NCBI RefSeq assembly: GCF_040807025.1
Contig: NC_090942.1
Span: 197,030,247-197,094,246, forward strand
DNA from: Struthio camelus
Lineage: Eukaryota; Chordata; Aves; Struthioniformes; Struthionidae
Reading direction: 5' to 3'
DNA length: 64,000 nucleotides
Position 1 is the stretch's first letter. The number at the start of each line of letters is the position of its first letter. Shown here one piece after another: positions 1 to 11,733 of the stretch. The translations under genes and the position numbers were made by a program. The notes beneath the pieces are model-generated. The model ran no database searches. It saw only the letters and a list, made by a program, of their open reading frames with translations, and was not told the origin of the DNA.

Positions 1-3000
1 GCCTGACAATCCTTGCTGAGTAGTTTGTTGGACACCAGAATAAAGTTTTTGTCTTATTTTCCTGGTCCATCACCATCACCAGTAGATAATAGTGAAAAAA
101 AGATCATACAAAATAGTTGTGTACAAATGTAGCAGCATTTAATCACTCCCTATGCTTCTGCTATAAAGCCAGTTAGATTGCATAGGTTTTTGTCTGGGCA
201 GCTACCACTTATGAAGGTAATTAGACTTTTTGATCTTATAACATTTTGGTCATTTTGCCACAAAGATTTGTGTTTTTAGTGGCTTATTGTTGCACCATTT
301 AAATATATTTGCTTCACAACAAATTTCATCATGCTACTTATACCTTAGCAGCTGTATGTGTATGGCTACTAAAAATAGAGACCAAAGTCTGAAGTGTTTT
401 CAATAGTTTATGTGGGTTGCCAAGTCTACAAGACTTTCTCAAATAAAAATATGTCTTAGTTTTTGTTTTCAAATTTGTTTCTGAAATCTGAGTTACACGT
501 TTTAGATATAACCTCTCTATTAATAACTGTTCTATACAATAATAACTGTAGATTAGAGTGTAGCTTCTCTGTTTCTGTTTTTACTCCATTGTATAGTATA
601 TATTACACAACGACGGATGGAATTGCATGAAATGTGTGTAACCAAAAATAAAAGGTAAGAAAGGGTTACCTTTCAATTTTAAAAGTTTGAGGTTAAAACT
701 TACTAGCTTTGCCCAAACCAGCTTTTGAGCTAACAGCAACTCTTGGAGTTGCTTGAGCACTGGTGGGAAATACAGAATAGTGAGGATCCAGTGTTTGACA
801 TCGTTTACAGACTAAGTGATGGAAAGATTCTAGATAGCATATGAGTGGGTGCATACATAAAAATATAGTTATTAATAAACTATGTATTTCTAATGTCATC
901 CCTGTAATCCATATTTACATGTTTTCCATGTAGGAGTACTGGATATTTTGGTAAAATCAGCTTTCAGGTTCATGGAGTCTAGTCAGAGGTGTCTTTATAT
1001 GTAAAAATATTTTTTATAGAAATTTTTTTTTCACACTTAGGGAAGGTCCACTTATTAAAGAAGGTCCACTTACTACACCATCATTACCACATTATCTTGA
1101 TCTCATTATTTAACAGCTTCTATTGTAGTTCAAAATCTAGCATTTATGTAAAGCTGCTTCTCTGTAAATGTCAAAAGACATTGGGATCAAAATCAGATCA
1201 AAAAACTAAAGGTGAAGTATTCTCAAGTTCCTGAGAAAAAAAGTGTTAGGTAGGAAGAGCTCAGTGTGTCCTGAACCAGTGTTCAGGAGATACATCAGTC
1301 TTGCATATGAGTAGCTTTATTTCAGAATGTAAAGGGGTTGTATGCATTTGCTCATTAACATCTGTTGCCAATCTTGTGTTACGCTGGACATTCCCAGAGC
1401 ATATGCAAAAGATCTCCGTTCAGTATCTATCATCGCCAGCACTTAGGATACTCATTAAACTGGGAAATATCTTCTTTTTAGAGTAACATTTCTTCTGCCT
1501 AAAATGCCATCATATATTTATCTGCAGTAACATTTATAACACTGTCTTTTATATCGTCATTGTTTTCTCTCTACTCATTTATTTTCCAGTCAACCCCAAA
1601 GTATGTTCCTAAGAGTCCTTTATTTTTTTATTGTAGAATCTAGCAAGCAGCTGGTAAAGCCATGAAAGCTGCTTTTTATTATTTATTGTCTTATGTGGTT
1701 GAAAGGCTGGACCCCCTCCTCAAGTCCGTACTGTGAAATGTATAACTGCTATGGTCTACAGAGAGAAAGGGCCAGCTCCAAGATAAGGATTAGGTAGCCC
1801 ATCCTTGTTGACACATTCCCCTCCCCAGCAGCTGCCTCAGCCTGGAAACATCCAACGCACAAGGGACCTGCTTTTTATGCAAAATTTTCCCAGCATGTGC
1901 AGAAAACTGCTGTGCTCTGCACAAGTGGCCTCCCCCTACCAACGTAGATACCCTGTGGTCTGGAGAGAAGCAGGACAAGGAGACCCCAGGCCAGCAAGGC
2001 TTGGCTTTTGTGCCTAGTGTGGGGCAAGGGACTCTCCAGAGGGGTTTAGCACCCCCGGCTCCTATTCTCCTCTTTTCTTGGGATGTTGACTTTAGATAGC
2101 CACTGGGTTAGTAATCAGATGCAAATAGAGGAACAGAGAGGATGTGAGTAAAATAATTTGATTTAACTCAGGTGCTTTGGCTCCAAATCTTAGTGCCCAA
2201 AGCACAGCAAAACTGGAAAATTCTTGTGGAATTAAATACCTTTTCTCCTCACTGCTGCATGAAGAGTGTATCCGCACTGGAGCTTGGCAGAACTGACACG
2301 TACAACATTTTCCAGCTTTATTATCACAAGATAAGCCTGTGTTTCCCTCCTTTGGGTGATGACAGACAATACCGCACAGGTGGGCCATGGCCATGGTAGG
2401 ACGGTGAGGCGTCCCTGTAATGTGGGACACACCTCGAGTGAGGGCCGGTGGTGCCCCACCTCGGCAGGGAGCAGCTGGTGCCTCTCACACACCGTCAACA
2501 TAATCACTTAATAAGTTCAGGCATTGACACCAGTCCAGCCCTGCCGTGGCACGGGGATTATGCCTGTATCACTGTAAGCCTAACCTGCAGCTGAGGGAGC
2601 ACAGGTGTAACAGAGCACCTAATCTGGCCTGCAGCACTGCTATTGCTGGTGATGTGGAAGATGGCTAGAAGTCATGCTTGAATTGCGGAGGCTGGAATTG
2701 AGTTAGTAACTAGGAAATTCCTCATTTTGACCTGGAAACTGAGCACGTGTGGGACACAAATGTCAAATCAGTCTTTGTCGCAGACTACAACCACATTTGT
2801 CAAGCTTTTCTTGACTTCCAGTCCATCTGATATAAGTCTTCTGTGACCCATCATAGCCCTCTCATTTGGATAATCCTTGACTAATCTTTCCCTAGATTTA
2901 TAAAGAAACCCATCAAACTGCTATGATCAGCGAGTGCTCAGAGAGAAGGGACTCCTTCAGGTCTGCTAATTGAAGATAAATAGTCTGAATGTCTCTGAAT

Positions 3001-5835
3001 CGTAAACTGACAGAATTCAATGTAATTGACATATAATCTCTGAGGAAGAGAAAGTAGTTCAGTTTGACTATAGCAACTGTTGTTTAGCCTTTTGTGTCAG
3101 TAAAGTCCTTAAAAGAAAACTGATCGTATCAGAAGAGGAAGAAGGCCGCACATATCTGTATTGTCCACTTTAGACTTAGTGGCATTTTGCTTTGTCCTGG
3201 ATGTCATCTCCCTTTTTATAAGAACAGGTTTCTTCCTCACCTTTTTCCCCCCGTTTAGGAAATGTAGTGAAAGACTTAACCAGAACAAAGAATTCTCCAC
3301 AAAACAAAGTCCTATATCAGCTAATACACAGGGGAACCTTTTTTTTTTTCTCCCTTTAAAAGTCGTTTGATTCTGCCACCGCAGCTTCATGAATCAATCA
3401 GCCTAAGCATCATCCTTTTACAAATTATCCACACCAGAGAAAGACATTAGTGCTTCAAATTTAGGAGAAAATTGATCTATTATTTCCCCTGGAATTTGAT
3501 CTTGATGAATGAAAGGAGAGTATTAGGACTCCTTGCAGAAATCCCTCTAACCTGTGATGTTGTACAAGGCAAAGAAATGAGCTGCAGGACGGCAAAGATG
3601 GCATTATATCCTTTTAGGATTTTTTGAAGAAAAGGTCATACTGGTGCAAACACTACAATTTAATTAGCTGTCTCAATGAAAAAAGTTTAAATTATGGATA
3701 CTTCTTAATTTCCAAGTACTTGAAACTAAACATTCTGCTAACATAGGAAGTTTCAAATTAACGTATTATGTAACTTAGCTCCAAGAGTTTAAAGGGTCTG
3801 GATGAGGTGTGTTTTGGATTATTGTTTTTTTTCTTTGTTTTTTGAGAAACTGATGAAAACACACACACACACGCGCACACATGCACACACACCCACACAC
3901 ACAACATGTTAATATATTAAAAGGAAAAATGAACCAAAGTATGGCAAGCCTGTCATCCTAGAAGGATTCCATGAGAAATATGGTTAATATGAATTTATAG
4001 ATGAGTTAAAATATTGAGCTAGTTTGCTTTTCACAAGAATTTGTGAAAAATAGACAGACTCAATATATTTTTGATGAGCTTATAAATATGGTAAAAGAAA
4101 CAAAAATGTTGTTGCAAAAGGCATTTGACTAATTTTACATCATATTTTGAGCAAGAAATAACCATCAAATGCAGCTCATAGTGTCACATCTGTCCAAAAC
4201 GTAGTTGCTTTTAGTGGAGTCCTGAAGAAACCTTTTCTATTAGAAGTCACCTTCCAAAGACTAAAGGATACAAAAGGGGACATTCTGATTGTCCTGCATA
4301 TGTCCAAGGCAGGATCCTAATTTTTGTATAATTTCTGTCAAAAATGGAATTGTTTCTGAGTTCATAAATTTGCTGTTGATTCAGGATTACATAGGCATTC
4401 TTCTGCAAGAGTCTTTTAGTAGGTCTATTTTGCAGTTATGCAAACACTTGCTTATGTTTCCCTGTTCTCGCAGCCTTTTATCCTTTGAAATGTGAATAAT
4501 TTGTATTTGAGAGCTAATTTTTATGTAAAGTAGAGAACTCTTTTAGCTAAGTGTAAGGCACACAAGCCCCCTCCCTTCCTATGACACAGACATGGAGATA
4601 AAGGGAATAATTGAGTTCCTGGACCCATGAAGGGACTTGGGAGATGGGACTGAGCAGTAGTTTGAAAATGTCCCCATAGGCATCTCATCTTGGAAAAAAG
4701 TTACAGACGTGTAAAAGTTAAGTGATCTTTCTTTCAAATTTTTGTCTTTATTTTCACTCTAACCCATCCTTTCACCCCTACTTCAATTAATGGATTTATC
4801 TTTGCAGGAAACCATAAACCCTGGGCTCTCAAGTTCTGTAAGTGTAGTCTCCTCACATTCATTAAAGATTGACATGAAAATCAGAAGGTATTCCTGATTC
4901 ATGTACTGGCCAGATCATCCATCAAAGGAGAAAGATCAGTACCCTTTATCCTAGCTGACATGGAATGATGCTTATATGCATAAACTATCTTTAGCCAGTT
5001 CCTACGCAGAATCTGTATTTAGCCTTGCATTCCAAACCACATGCATGCTTTCTTCGTGTGACCTAGCACTGCTAGGCAGAGTTATGCCCTAACTTTGTAA
5101 ATCCCTCAGGGGTAAGACGTTATCATGCAGGAGATAAGCCTGCTAACTAGACGTCTCCTGTAGCACTTATAAATGCCAGGTGGAAAGGATTCAGCTGTGA
5201 CTTAAGATTCCAGATATGTAGAAAGACTCAAGAGATATTTATTATTCTTGATACTGTGCCTAGAGATATGTCCCAATGACCCAATCACCTACACATATTT
5301 TTATATCACTCTTCCTCAAGAAGGTGACAGCTAGGCCCAAAGCCTTTCATAAAAACCCGTGGAGCTACCAGAGTCCAAAAAAAACAAGAACTCACTAATC
5401 ACGATGGTTCTGGTTGATTGTGGGTTGTAAGTACTTCCAAAGTACAGATCTGACTGAGTCATGGATGTAAGCACCTTTCGAGTCAGGAGATATGAAACAG
5501 TCTTCCCACTGAAGCAAAAAGTCTGTGGGTGCTCACAGCACTTGAGTTTTGGCTCACAGAAGATCTCTCTCTAGATATTAGAATATGCTATGTTGATCCA
5601 GCCACTGGCAGCTACAAGACTGATCCTGATAACAGAAGGAAGAGTGAGCAAACAATATTGTTGAGGTAAATACTGACAGAGAAGCAGAAGATATGACTGG
5701 AATAAGGGTTTGTGCCAAACAGTGAATATCCCTCCGGAGTCCCACCTTCTACACAGTGGTCTGAATTCTAAAAGGCCTTTCTTTTCAAAAGGGCCATCTT
5801 CTGCCCTCCCAGGAAGAAATAAAGCCTAGGACTAA
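1..5835. other. Intergenic, downstream of NBEA
   Basis: No exon or gene recognised. An AATAAA at 41-46 followed by T-rich sequence lies at the very left edge and might end a plus-strand transcript. A GC-richer part (about 1690-2640) has many short frames on both strands but no family resemblance. A CA microsatellite lies at 3857. Confidence 0.6.
3857..3903 (+). repeat. Interrupted (CA)n microsatellite
   Basis: Alternating CA units with cgcg, atg and ccc interruptions over about 47 bp. It is intergenic and likely to vary in length. Confidence 0.95.
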
Positions 5836-5910
5836 GAAAATAGTCTAATTAGTCTCTAATATCTAAATAGTCTAGACTCTAAGAGTCTAGTCTAATAAAT
5901 AGACTAATGA
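5836..5910 (+). repeat. AGTCTA-type tandem and inverted repeats
   Basis: A 75-bp stretch built from repeated tagtcta and tagacta words, including the near-palindrome tagactctaagagtcta. It sits immediately before the 5' end of CR1 copy 1. Confidence 0.8.
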
Positions 5911-5929
5911 TAACAAGCGCTTTAGGCCA

Positions 5930-7187
5930 CTGTTGGTGATTGACCAATGTGTTGCTTGACCAATCTGATAGCCTTCTATGACGGAATGACTGGCTGGGAA
6001 GATGAGGGGAGAGCAGTGGATGTTGTCTACCTGGACTTCCGCAAGGCTTTTGACACTGTCTCCCATCACATCCTCCTAGGTAAGCTCAGGAAGTGTGGGC
6101 TAGATGAGTGGACAGTGAGGTGGATTGAGAACTGGCTGGATGGCCGAGCTCCGAGGGTTGTGGTCAGTGGTGCAGAGTCAAGTTGGAGGCCTGTAGCTAG
6201 TGGTGTCCCGCAGGGGTCAGTCCTGGGTCCAGTCTTGTTCAATGTATTCATCAATGACCCGGAGGAAGGGACAGAGTGCACCCTCAGCAAGTTTGCTGAT
6301 GATACAAAAGTGTGGAGGAGTGGCTGACCCACCAGAAGACTGTGCTGCCATTCAGAGGGACCTGGACAGGCTGGAGAGCTGGGCGGAGAGGAACCTCCTG
6401 AAGTTCAACATGGGCAAGTGCAAGGTCCTGCACCTAGGCAGGAATAATCCCATGCACCAGTACAGGCTGGGGACTGACCTGCTGGAAAGTAGCTCTGCCG
6501 AGAAGGACCTGGCAGACCTGGTGGACAACAAGTCAAGCATGAGCCAGCAGTGTGCCCTTGTGGCCAAGAAGGCCAATGGGATCCTAGGGTGCATTAGGCA
6601 GACTGTTGCCAGCAGGTGGAGGGAGGTGATCCTGCCCCTCTACTCAGCCCTGGGGAGGCCTCACCTGGACTACTGTGTCCAGTTCTGGGCTCCCCAGTAC
6701 AAGAGAGACATGGCACTCCTGGAGAGAGTCCACCCGAGGGCTACAAAGATGATTAGAGGGCTGGAGCACCTCTCCTAGGAAGAAAGACTGCAAGAGCTGG
6801 GCCTGTTCAGCCTGGAGAAGAGAAGATTGAGAGGGGATCTCATCAACGTGTACAAGTATCTGAAGGGGGAGTGTCAAGAGGATGAGGCCAGCCTCTTCTC
6901 CGTGGTGCCCAGCAACAGGACAAGAGGCAACGGGCAGAAGCTGAACCACAGGAAGTTCCATCTGAACCTGAGAAAAAAACTTCTTCACTGTGAGGGTGAC
7001 AGAGCATTGAACCAGGCTGCCCAGAGAGGTAGTGGAGTCTCCTTCGCTGGAGATATTCAAAACCCGTCTGGATGTGATCCTGGGCAATATGCTCTAGAGG
7101 CCCCTGCCTGAGCATGGAGGTTGGACTAGATGATCTCCAGAGGTCCCATCCAACCTAAACGATTCTGTGATTCTGTGATTCTGTGAT
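5930..7187 (+). mobile_element. CR1 LINE, 5'-truncated, copy 1
   Basis: A chicken-repeat-1 type non-LTR retrotransposon, truncated at its 5' end as is usual for CR1. It carries the last part of the reverse transcriptase and ends in the CR1 3' terminus: ggttggactagatgatctcc, then gattctgtg repeated three times (7161-7187). The left limit is approximate, set where recognisable CR1 sequence begins (gaccaatctgatagccttct). Compared with copy 2 at 10809-11733 it is a patchwork of identical and clearly different blocks. It has a one-base insertion near 6312 and an extra A in the A-run near 6973, both shifting the frame. It lies 6-7 kb downstream of the NBEA polyadenylation signal in the opposite orientation to the gene. 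Confidence 0.95.
5947..7108 (+). pseudogene. CR1 ORF2 remnant (reverse transcriptase), copy 1
   Basis: Visible reverse-transcriptase motifs are [16 protein letters not shown] (from about 6028), [19 protein letters not shown] (about 6205) and FADDTK (about 6292), the last holding the catalytic DD pair. The frame then shifts by one base near 6312. It continues through [18 protein letters not shown] and [10 protein letters not shown] to a TAG at 6776-6778, reopens as [19 protein letters not shown], and shifts again at the A-run near 6973. The upstream endonuclease ORF part is absent. It cannot make a working enzyme. The TAG is at exactly the same place as in copy 2. Confidence 0.93.
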
Positions 7188-9326
7188 ACCTTTGACAAAG
7201 AGGGTTGACGGCTGGTGGTGAGGATAGGGAGTGCTGAAGCCAGTTTTCAGTGAAATCTTGTCTTAGATGAAGGTAGTGTTTAACAGCTTGAAACACAGGT
7301 GGTGTCAACAGAAGTCCTCAAACTTCTCTTGTTGTAGGTTGCTCTTGTTATAGGCCTGACAAAGCTGCTTAACTGGCAGGTCTTTCAATAAAACACCCTG
7401 TTGTTGCATCCAAGTCGGTCTGCTCTCTAGTCTTTGCTTTGAGGGCTATGGTTGCCAATGTAATTCTTCTTTGGAAGAAAACCTAGTGGGTGTAAGTTTT
7501 ACTGCACTGCTGAGATCAATCTCTCTCTTTTCTTGATGTACTGACTGCACATCCTTATGAGTTTGGGGAACGAAAGAGGAATTGCTCAGCCCTGGCGGCA
7601 TAGAGAGCCTAGAGTCCTACCAGACTGATGAAGAAACTGACAGCAGAGGAAGCAATAGCAACAGTGTTGGTAGGTTTAAAGACATTGCCAAGTCATTCAG
7701 CACCATGAAAGGTGTTGATAAAGTTCTGAAGGGTAGTGGAAATGAAGAAGGAGTGTTAGGGAGCCTAGCCCTTCTCAACAGGAGGAGATGACATGTGTGT
7801 TTGCAGTGCTTGTCTTGGGCTCATGTTGGTGCTGAAGTAGCATGGAGGAATGGCCAGGTAGGAGTCCTGACCATGTGCCTCTTGAGGTCTACAGGTAGAG
7901 CAGAAGTTGTACAAGGGTACATCAAAAAGTAGATGAAGTCAGGAGTGGCAATGCCTAAGGGAGTCTCGAATGTGGCTGTACCAATGACAAAAAGTTTGCT
8001 ATCATATGTCACAAACTCTGTAAGATATGAAAGTTCAGACCAACTCACTAAGAAGCTGAGAAGTGAAAGGAAAGCAAGTAGCATCTGCTTCACTACTACA
8101 TATATGCACATGAAGAAGAGTCTAGTGTGTGACACTACAGACATTTGTTAAGGTTAAAAAAAAAATTCCAGCCAATACTGATGATGCCTCATATACATAC
8201 AGGTAGCACTCAAGGAGAAAGTGATTCTGCGCATGCCTAGTAGTACTAAGCTCTTAAAGAAATCAGCAGCTTAGGTGTAAGTTATTGCAATAGTAAGTGT
8301 TTATATAGCTGCAGTTCAGCAGACACAGTGTTAGGGTGTAGGGCATAGGGCTTGGTCAGGGTTCCTTCCAGAGGAGGAAAGCAGCCTCATGCATAAACTG
8401 GTGGCTGGGGGATGGTGTTACCATTGGTGTTCCCAAGCCCCATTCAACGTGTTATGACTGTGTGGTGTGGTTGACAGGCTCATAATCATAGAGTTCAAGG
8501 TACTCCCTTCAGATGCCCTGGCTACATCTCCACTAACAGCCTGAGCAGCAAAAGGTGTAGACTTGAGCAATGTGCCACGCTGATCCATACTGCTTAACTG
8601 GCAAGCCTAGCACTGCCCTGCACTGTGCATCAGCTAGGGTGGGTTAAGGGCTGGTCCCAGAGAGTTAGGCTGCATGGCTTGAAGCTGTGTCATGCCACTA
8701 CTTTTGGTTCAGTGAATGGGCCCTGACCTGTGTTATTTACTAGGAGAATAATACTCCCATATGACTGCTGGTTCTGCTTGAATAGATAGCTGAGAGATAG
8801 GAACTGTAGTGATTCCCTCTTCATTTCAGGTTTCTTTCCTACAACTCATCACCGGGACAGCAAAGAGCTTGGAAAAGAGATTTGCATGGGCCTTCTGGAG
8901 CCTCGATATGCATGTGCTTTACACTGAGTCTGCTTTAGTTCTTCCTGGCAGTTAGGGGATGAGAGGGGCATGAAATGGGTACCAGGGAAAAAGCACATGG
9001 TGCCAAGAGACCTAACCTAGAGGCTGCTTTTGAGAGTGAGTTACTAAGGGGGGGCCATAGCGTGAGTGGAGGAAAGGGTGGGGAGGGACAATGCAAGAGA
9101 GGAGCTGAGGCAATCTTTTCAGGTCTATTTGGAAGAAATAGCTCCTGTTTTTTGCTATTGATGAGGAGAGCTGGCCCTCACTTTCTGACTTTTCTCCAGA
9201 CCTCAGGCTGGGGTCCTGCTGACTTCCAGTTGGAGCAGACTCCTGCCAGCAGGCACTACTCTCTTTCCTGCTTGATAACTCTGTAGAAGTAATGTGGCTG
9301 AACAACCATGAGTACTGGATTTATAT

Positions 9327-9362
<36 letters not shown>

Positions 9363-10808
9363 ATATATGGATATATGGATATATGTACAGGCCTAGACTG
9401 AAAGACCACTTTTAATTGTTCTGCTACCTTTTCCAGTAATATAACAGCTTAAACTTGCACAGATATGACACTAGGACTGGCTTTGCCACAGGGCTTGGTC
9501 ATTGCAGCATCCTGACAAGACTGACTCTCCTCAAAGCATTAACAGTGCTTAACAGTACTGATGTTTTTTATCTGTCCTTAGTCTTTTGGCACAAAAGATG
9601 TCTTTTTCTGAGTATCCAGTTTTGAACGTAAGGGACTGTTCTCTGCTTTGTGTGCCTAGTCCGACACTAGCCTGGCATTGTGGTAGCCTTAGGCACACAG
9701 ATCCCTTATGCTAAGCCTTTAACAAGTGAAAAATCACTCCAAGCACTTAACTTTGCAGGTAGGTACTTAAGTTGATATGTTAGCTAGCCATGTCCTTGTT
9801 TGTGCAAAAGCGAAGAAATTCAGAGAAGGACTTACAGCTAATGAGGTCAAGCTGTGGAGTTGCTTAGGCATGATATCACCATAGAGGGATCCATAAACTG
9901 AGCTATCTGTTTGGCAATTTTTCGTCTCAGTAAATCCCTTTGTGAACTAATTATATGACCACAGCTTATATAGTTTGCAAGGAAACAATCTCCAGATTTC
10001 TTTTTTTGTTAGTTATAGATCTTGGCACTTCGTTGTAGATGTTGCAAAATTAATCACAGGGGTTAGAGACTCTATAAACTGTTCTACATTGTAATATAAT
10101 AATGTAATGAATTTCCAACCCCTGTTTCCTTTTTTAAATATAAGTTTTAATTTTAGGGCTTTCATTTTTAGTGTTTGCAAGTGCCAGAAAAAAAAAACAC
10201 TAAACAAAACCAGTCCACTATTAATCCACTGAAAAATGTGAGCATATACTCAAGCTAAGAATCTCCAGATAAAATATTTATGTGTACTAGATGTCTTGTA
10301 TCAGGAGGTTGTTCTCCTGATGGTATCGGAAGTCAGCCCTTCACTCCATGTATCTAGTCCAACAGCTTCATCCCTGGCAGGATGAGGGCTTTCTTCAAAC
10401 ACTGCTTTCTTGTCAATAGGGTTGATGCACTGTATTAGAACAAGCATTTGCCACAGCAGTTGTTCACAAGCGGGGGTTTTAGCTCTACAAGCCTAGCCTG
10501 TGAGAGTTGCTATCAACATAATCATTAGTGACCTGTGGCTCTTCCAAATTGAGTCTAACTGGTCTTTCCGCAGGGTAAAATGAAGCTCTCTTTCTTTTAT
10601 CTTTCCTCTTACAGGGAACGCAGCATCCTCCTCAACAGTGGTAGGAGCTAGATAAGCCTCATAGCTGTTGTATCATACTCCAGGTACAGCATTAGCTTGT
10701 AGTCCAAGTCTTCGCTTAGGACTAACTGGTAGGAACTTAGACAATTAATTGTGTATTATCTTCCTTGTGGTTATATTTTAGCTGTACAGTTATATACATC
10801 ATACATCC
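7188..10808. other. Intergenic between the two CR1 copies
   Basis: No gene recognised. Bases 8330-9270 are G-rich and contain chance frames. A TA microsatellite follows at 9320. On the minus strand near 10335-10385 there is a weak CR1-like word (gttggactagata), possibly an old CR1 3' end. Confidence 0.6.
9320..9386 (+). repeat. (TA)n with GGATATAT flanking units
   Basis: About 30 bp of pure TA repeat followed by several ggatatat octamers. It is intergenic. A short plus/minus reading frame crossing it (rich in Tyr and Ile) is an artefact. Confidence 0.97.
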
Positions 10809-11733
10809 AACCTGGATGAAGTCACAGAGCGGACCCTCAGCAAGTTTGCTGATGATACTAAACTGGGAGGAGTGGCTGATGCACCAGAAGGCTGTGCTGC
10901 CATTCAGAGGGACCTGGACAGGCTGGAGAGCTGGGCGGAGAGGAACCTCCTGAAGTTCAACATGGGCAAGTGCAAGGTCCTGCACCTAGGCAGGAATAAT
11001 CCCATGCACCAGTACAGGCTGGGGACTGACCTGCTGGAAAGTAGCTCTGCAGAGAAGGACCTGGGAGTGCTGGTGGACAACAAGTTAAACATGAGCCAGC
11101 AGTGTGCCCTTGTGGCCAAGAAGGCCAACAGTATTAGGCAGTGCATTAGGCAGACTGTTGCCAGCAGGTGGAGGGAGGTGATCCTGCCCCTCTACTCAGC
11201 CCTGGGGAGGCCTCACCTGGACTACTGTGTCCAGTTCTGGGCTCCCCAGTACAAGAGAGACATGGCACTCCTGGAGAGAGTCCACCCGAGGGCTACAAAG
11301 ATGATTAGAGGGCTGGAGCACCTCTCCTAGGAAGAAAGACTGCAAGAGCTGGGCCTGTTCAGCCTGGAGAAGAGAAGATTGAGAGGGGATCTCATCAACG
11401 TGTACAAGTATCTGAAGGGGGAGTGTCAAGAGGATGAGGCCAGCCTCTTCTCCGTGGTGCCCAGCAACAGGACAAGAGGCAACGGGCAGAAACTGAACCA
11501 CAGGAAGTTCCATCTGAACCTGAGAAAAAACTTCTTCACTGTGAGGGTGACAGAGCATTGGAACAGGTTGCCCAGAGAGGTTGTGGAATCTCCTTCCCTG
11601 GAGATATCCAAAAGCTGTCTGGACACAACCCAGGGCAACCTGTTGTAGGTGACCCTACATGAGCAGGGTTGGACTAGATGATCTCCAGAGGTCCCTTCCA
11701 ACCTCAACCATTCTGTGATTCTGTAATACTGTG
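10809..11733 (+). mobile_element. CR1 LINE, 5'-truncated, copy 2
   Basis: A second CR1 in the same orientation, 4552 bp from copy 1 at corresponding bases. It is shorter, starting near aacctggatgaagtcacaga just before the FADD motif. It ends with ggttggactagatgatctcc and a degenerate ATTCTGTG terminus (11710-11733). No clear target-site duplication is seen, which is normal for CR1. Bases 10892-11050 and 11141-11491 are identical to the matching bases of copy 1, while 11051-11140 and the last 170 bp are not. Confidence 0.95.
10812..11648 (+). pseudogene. CR1 ORF2 remnant, copy 2, one internal stop
   Basis: One reading frame runs from [24 protein letters not shown] sequence through [18 protein letters not shown] and [20 protein letters not shown] to [13 protein letters not shown], where TAG interrupts at 11328-11330. 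It continues in the same frame as [19 protein letters not shown] to the normal-looking end DTTQGNLL and TAG at 11646-11648. Apart from 5' truncation, the internal TAG is the only lesion. In related CR1 elements this position usually holds a sense codon between HLS and EER (family knowledge), so the stop is probably a derived change shared by both copies. Confidence 0.92.

Noticed and set aside
10335..10385. Old CR1 3' end on the minus strand
   Set aside because: Only a short word (gttggactagata) matches and the ATTCTGTG terminus is missing, so I did not list it as an element.
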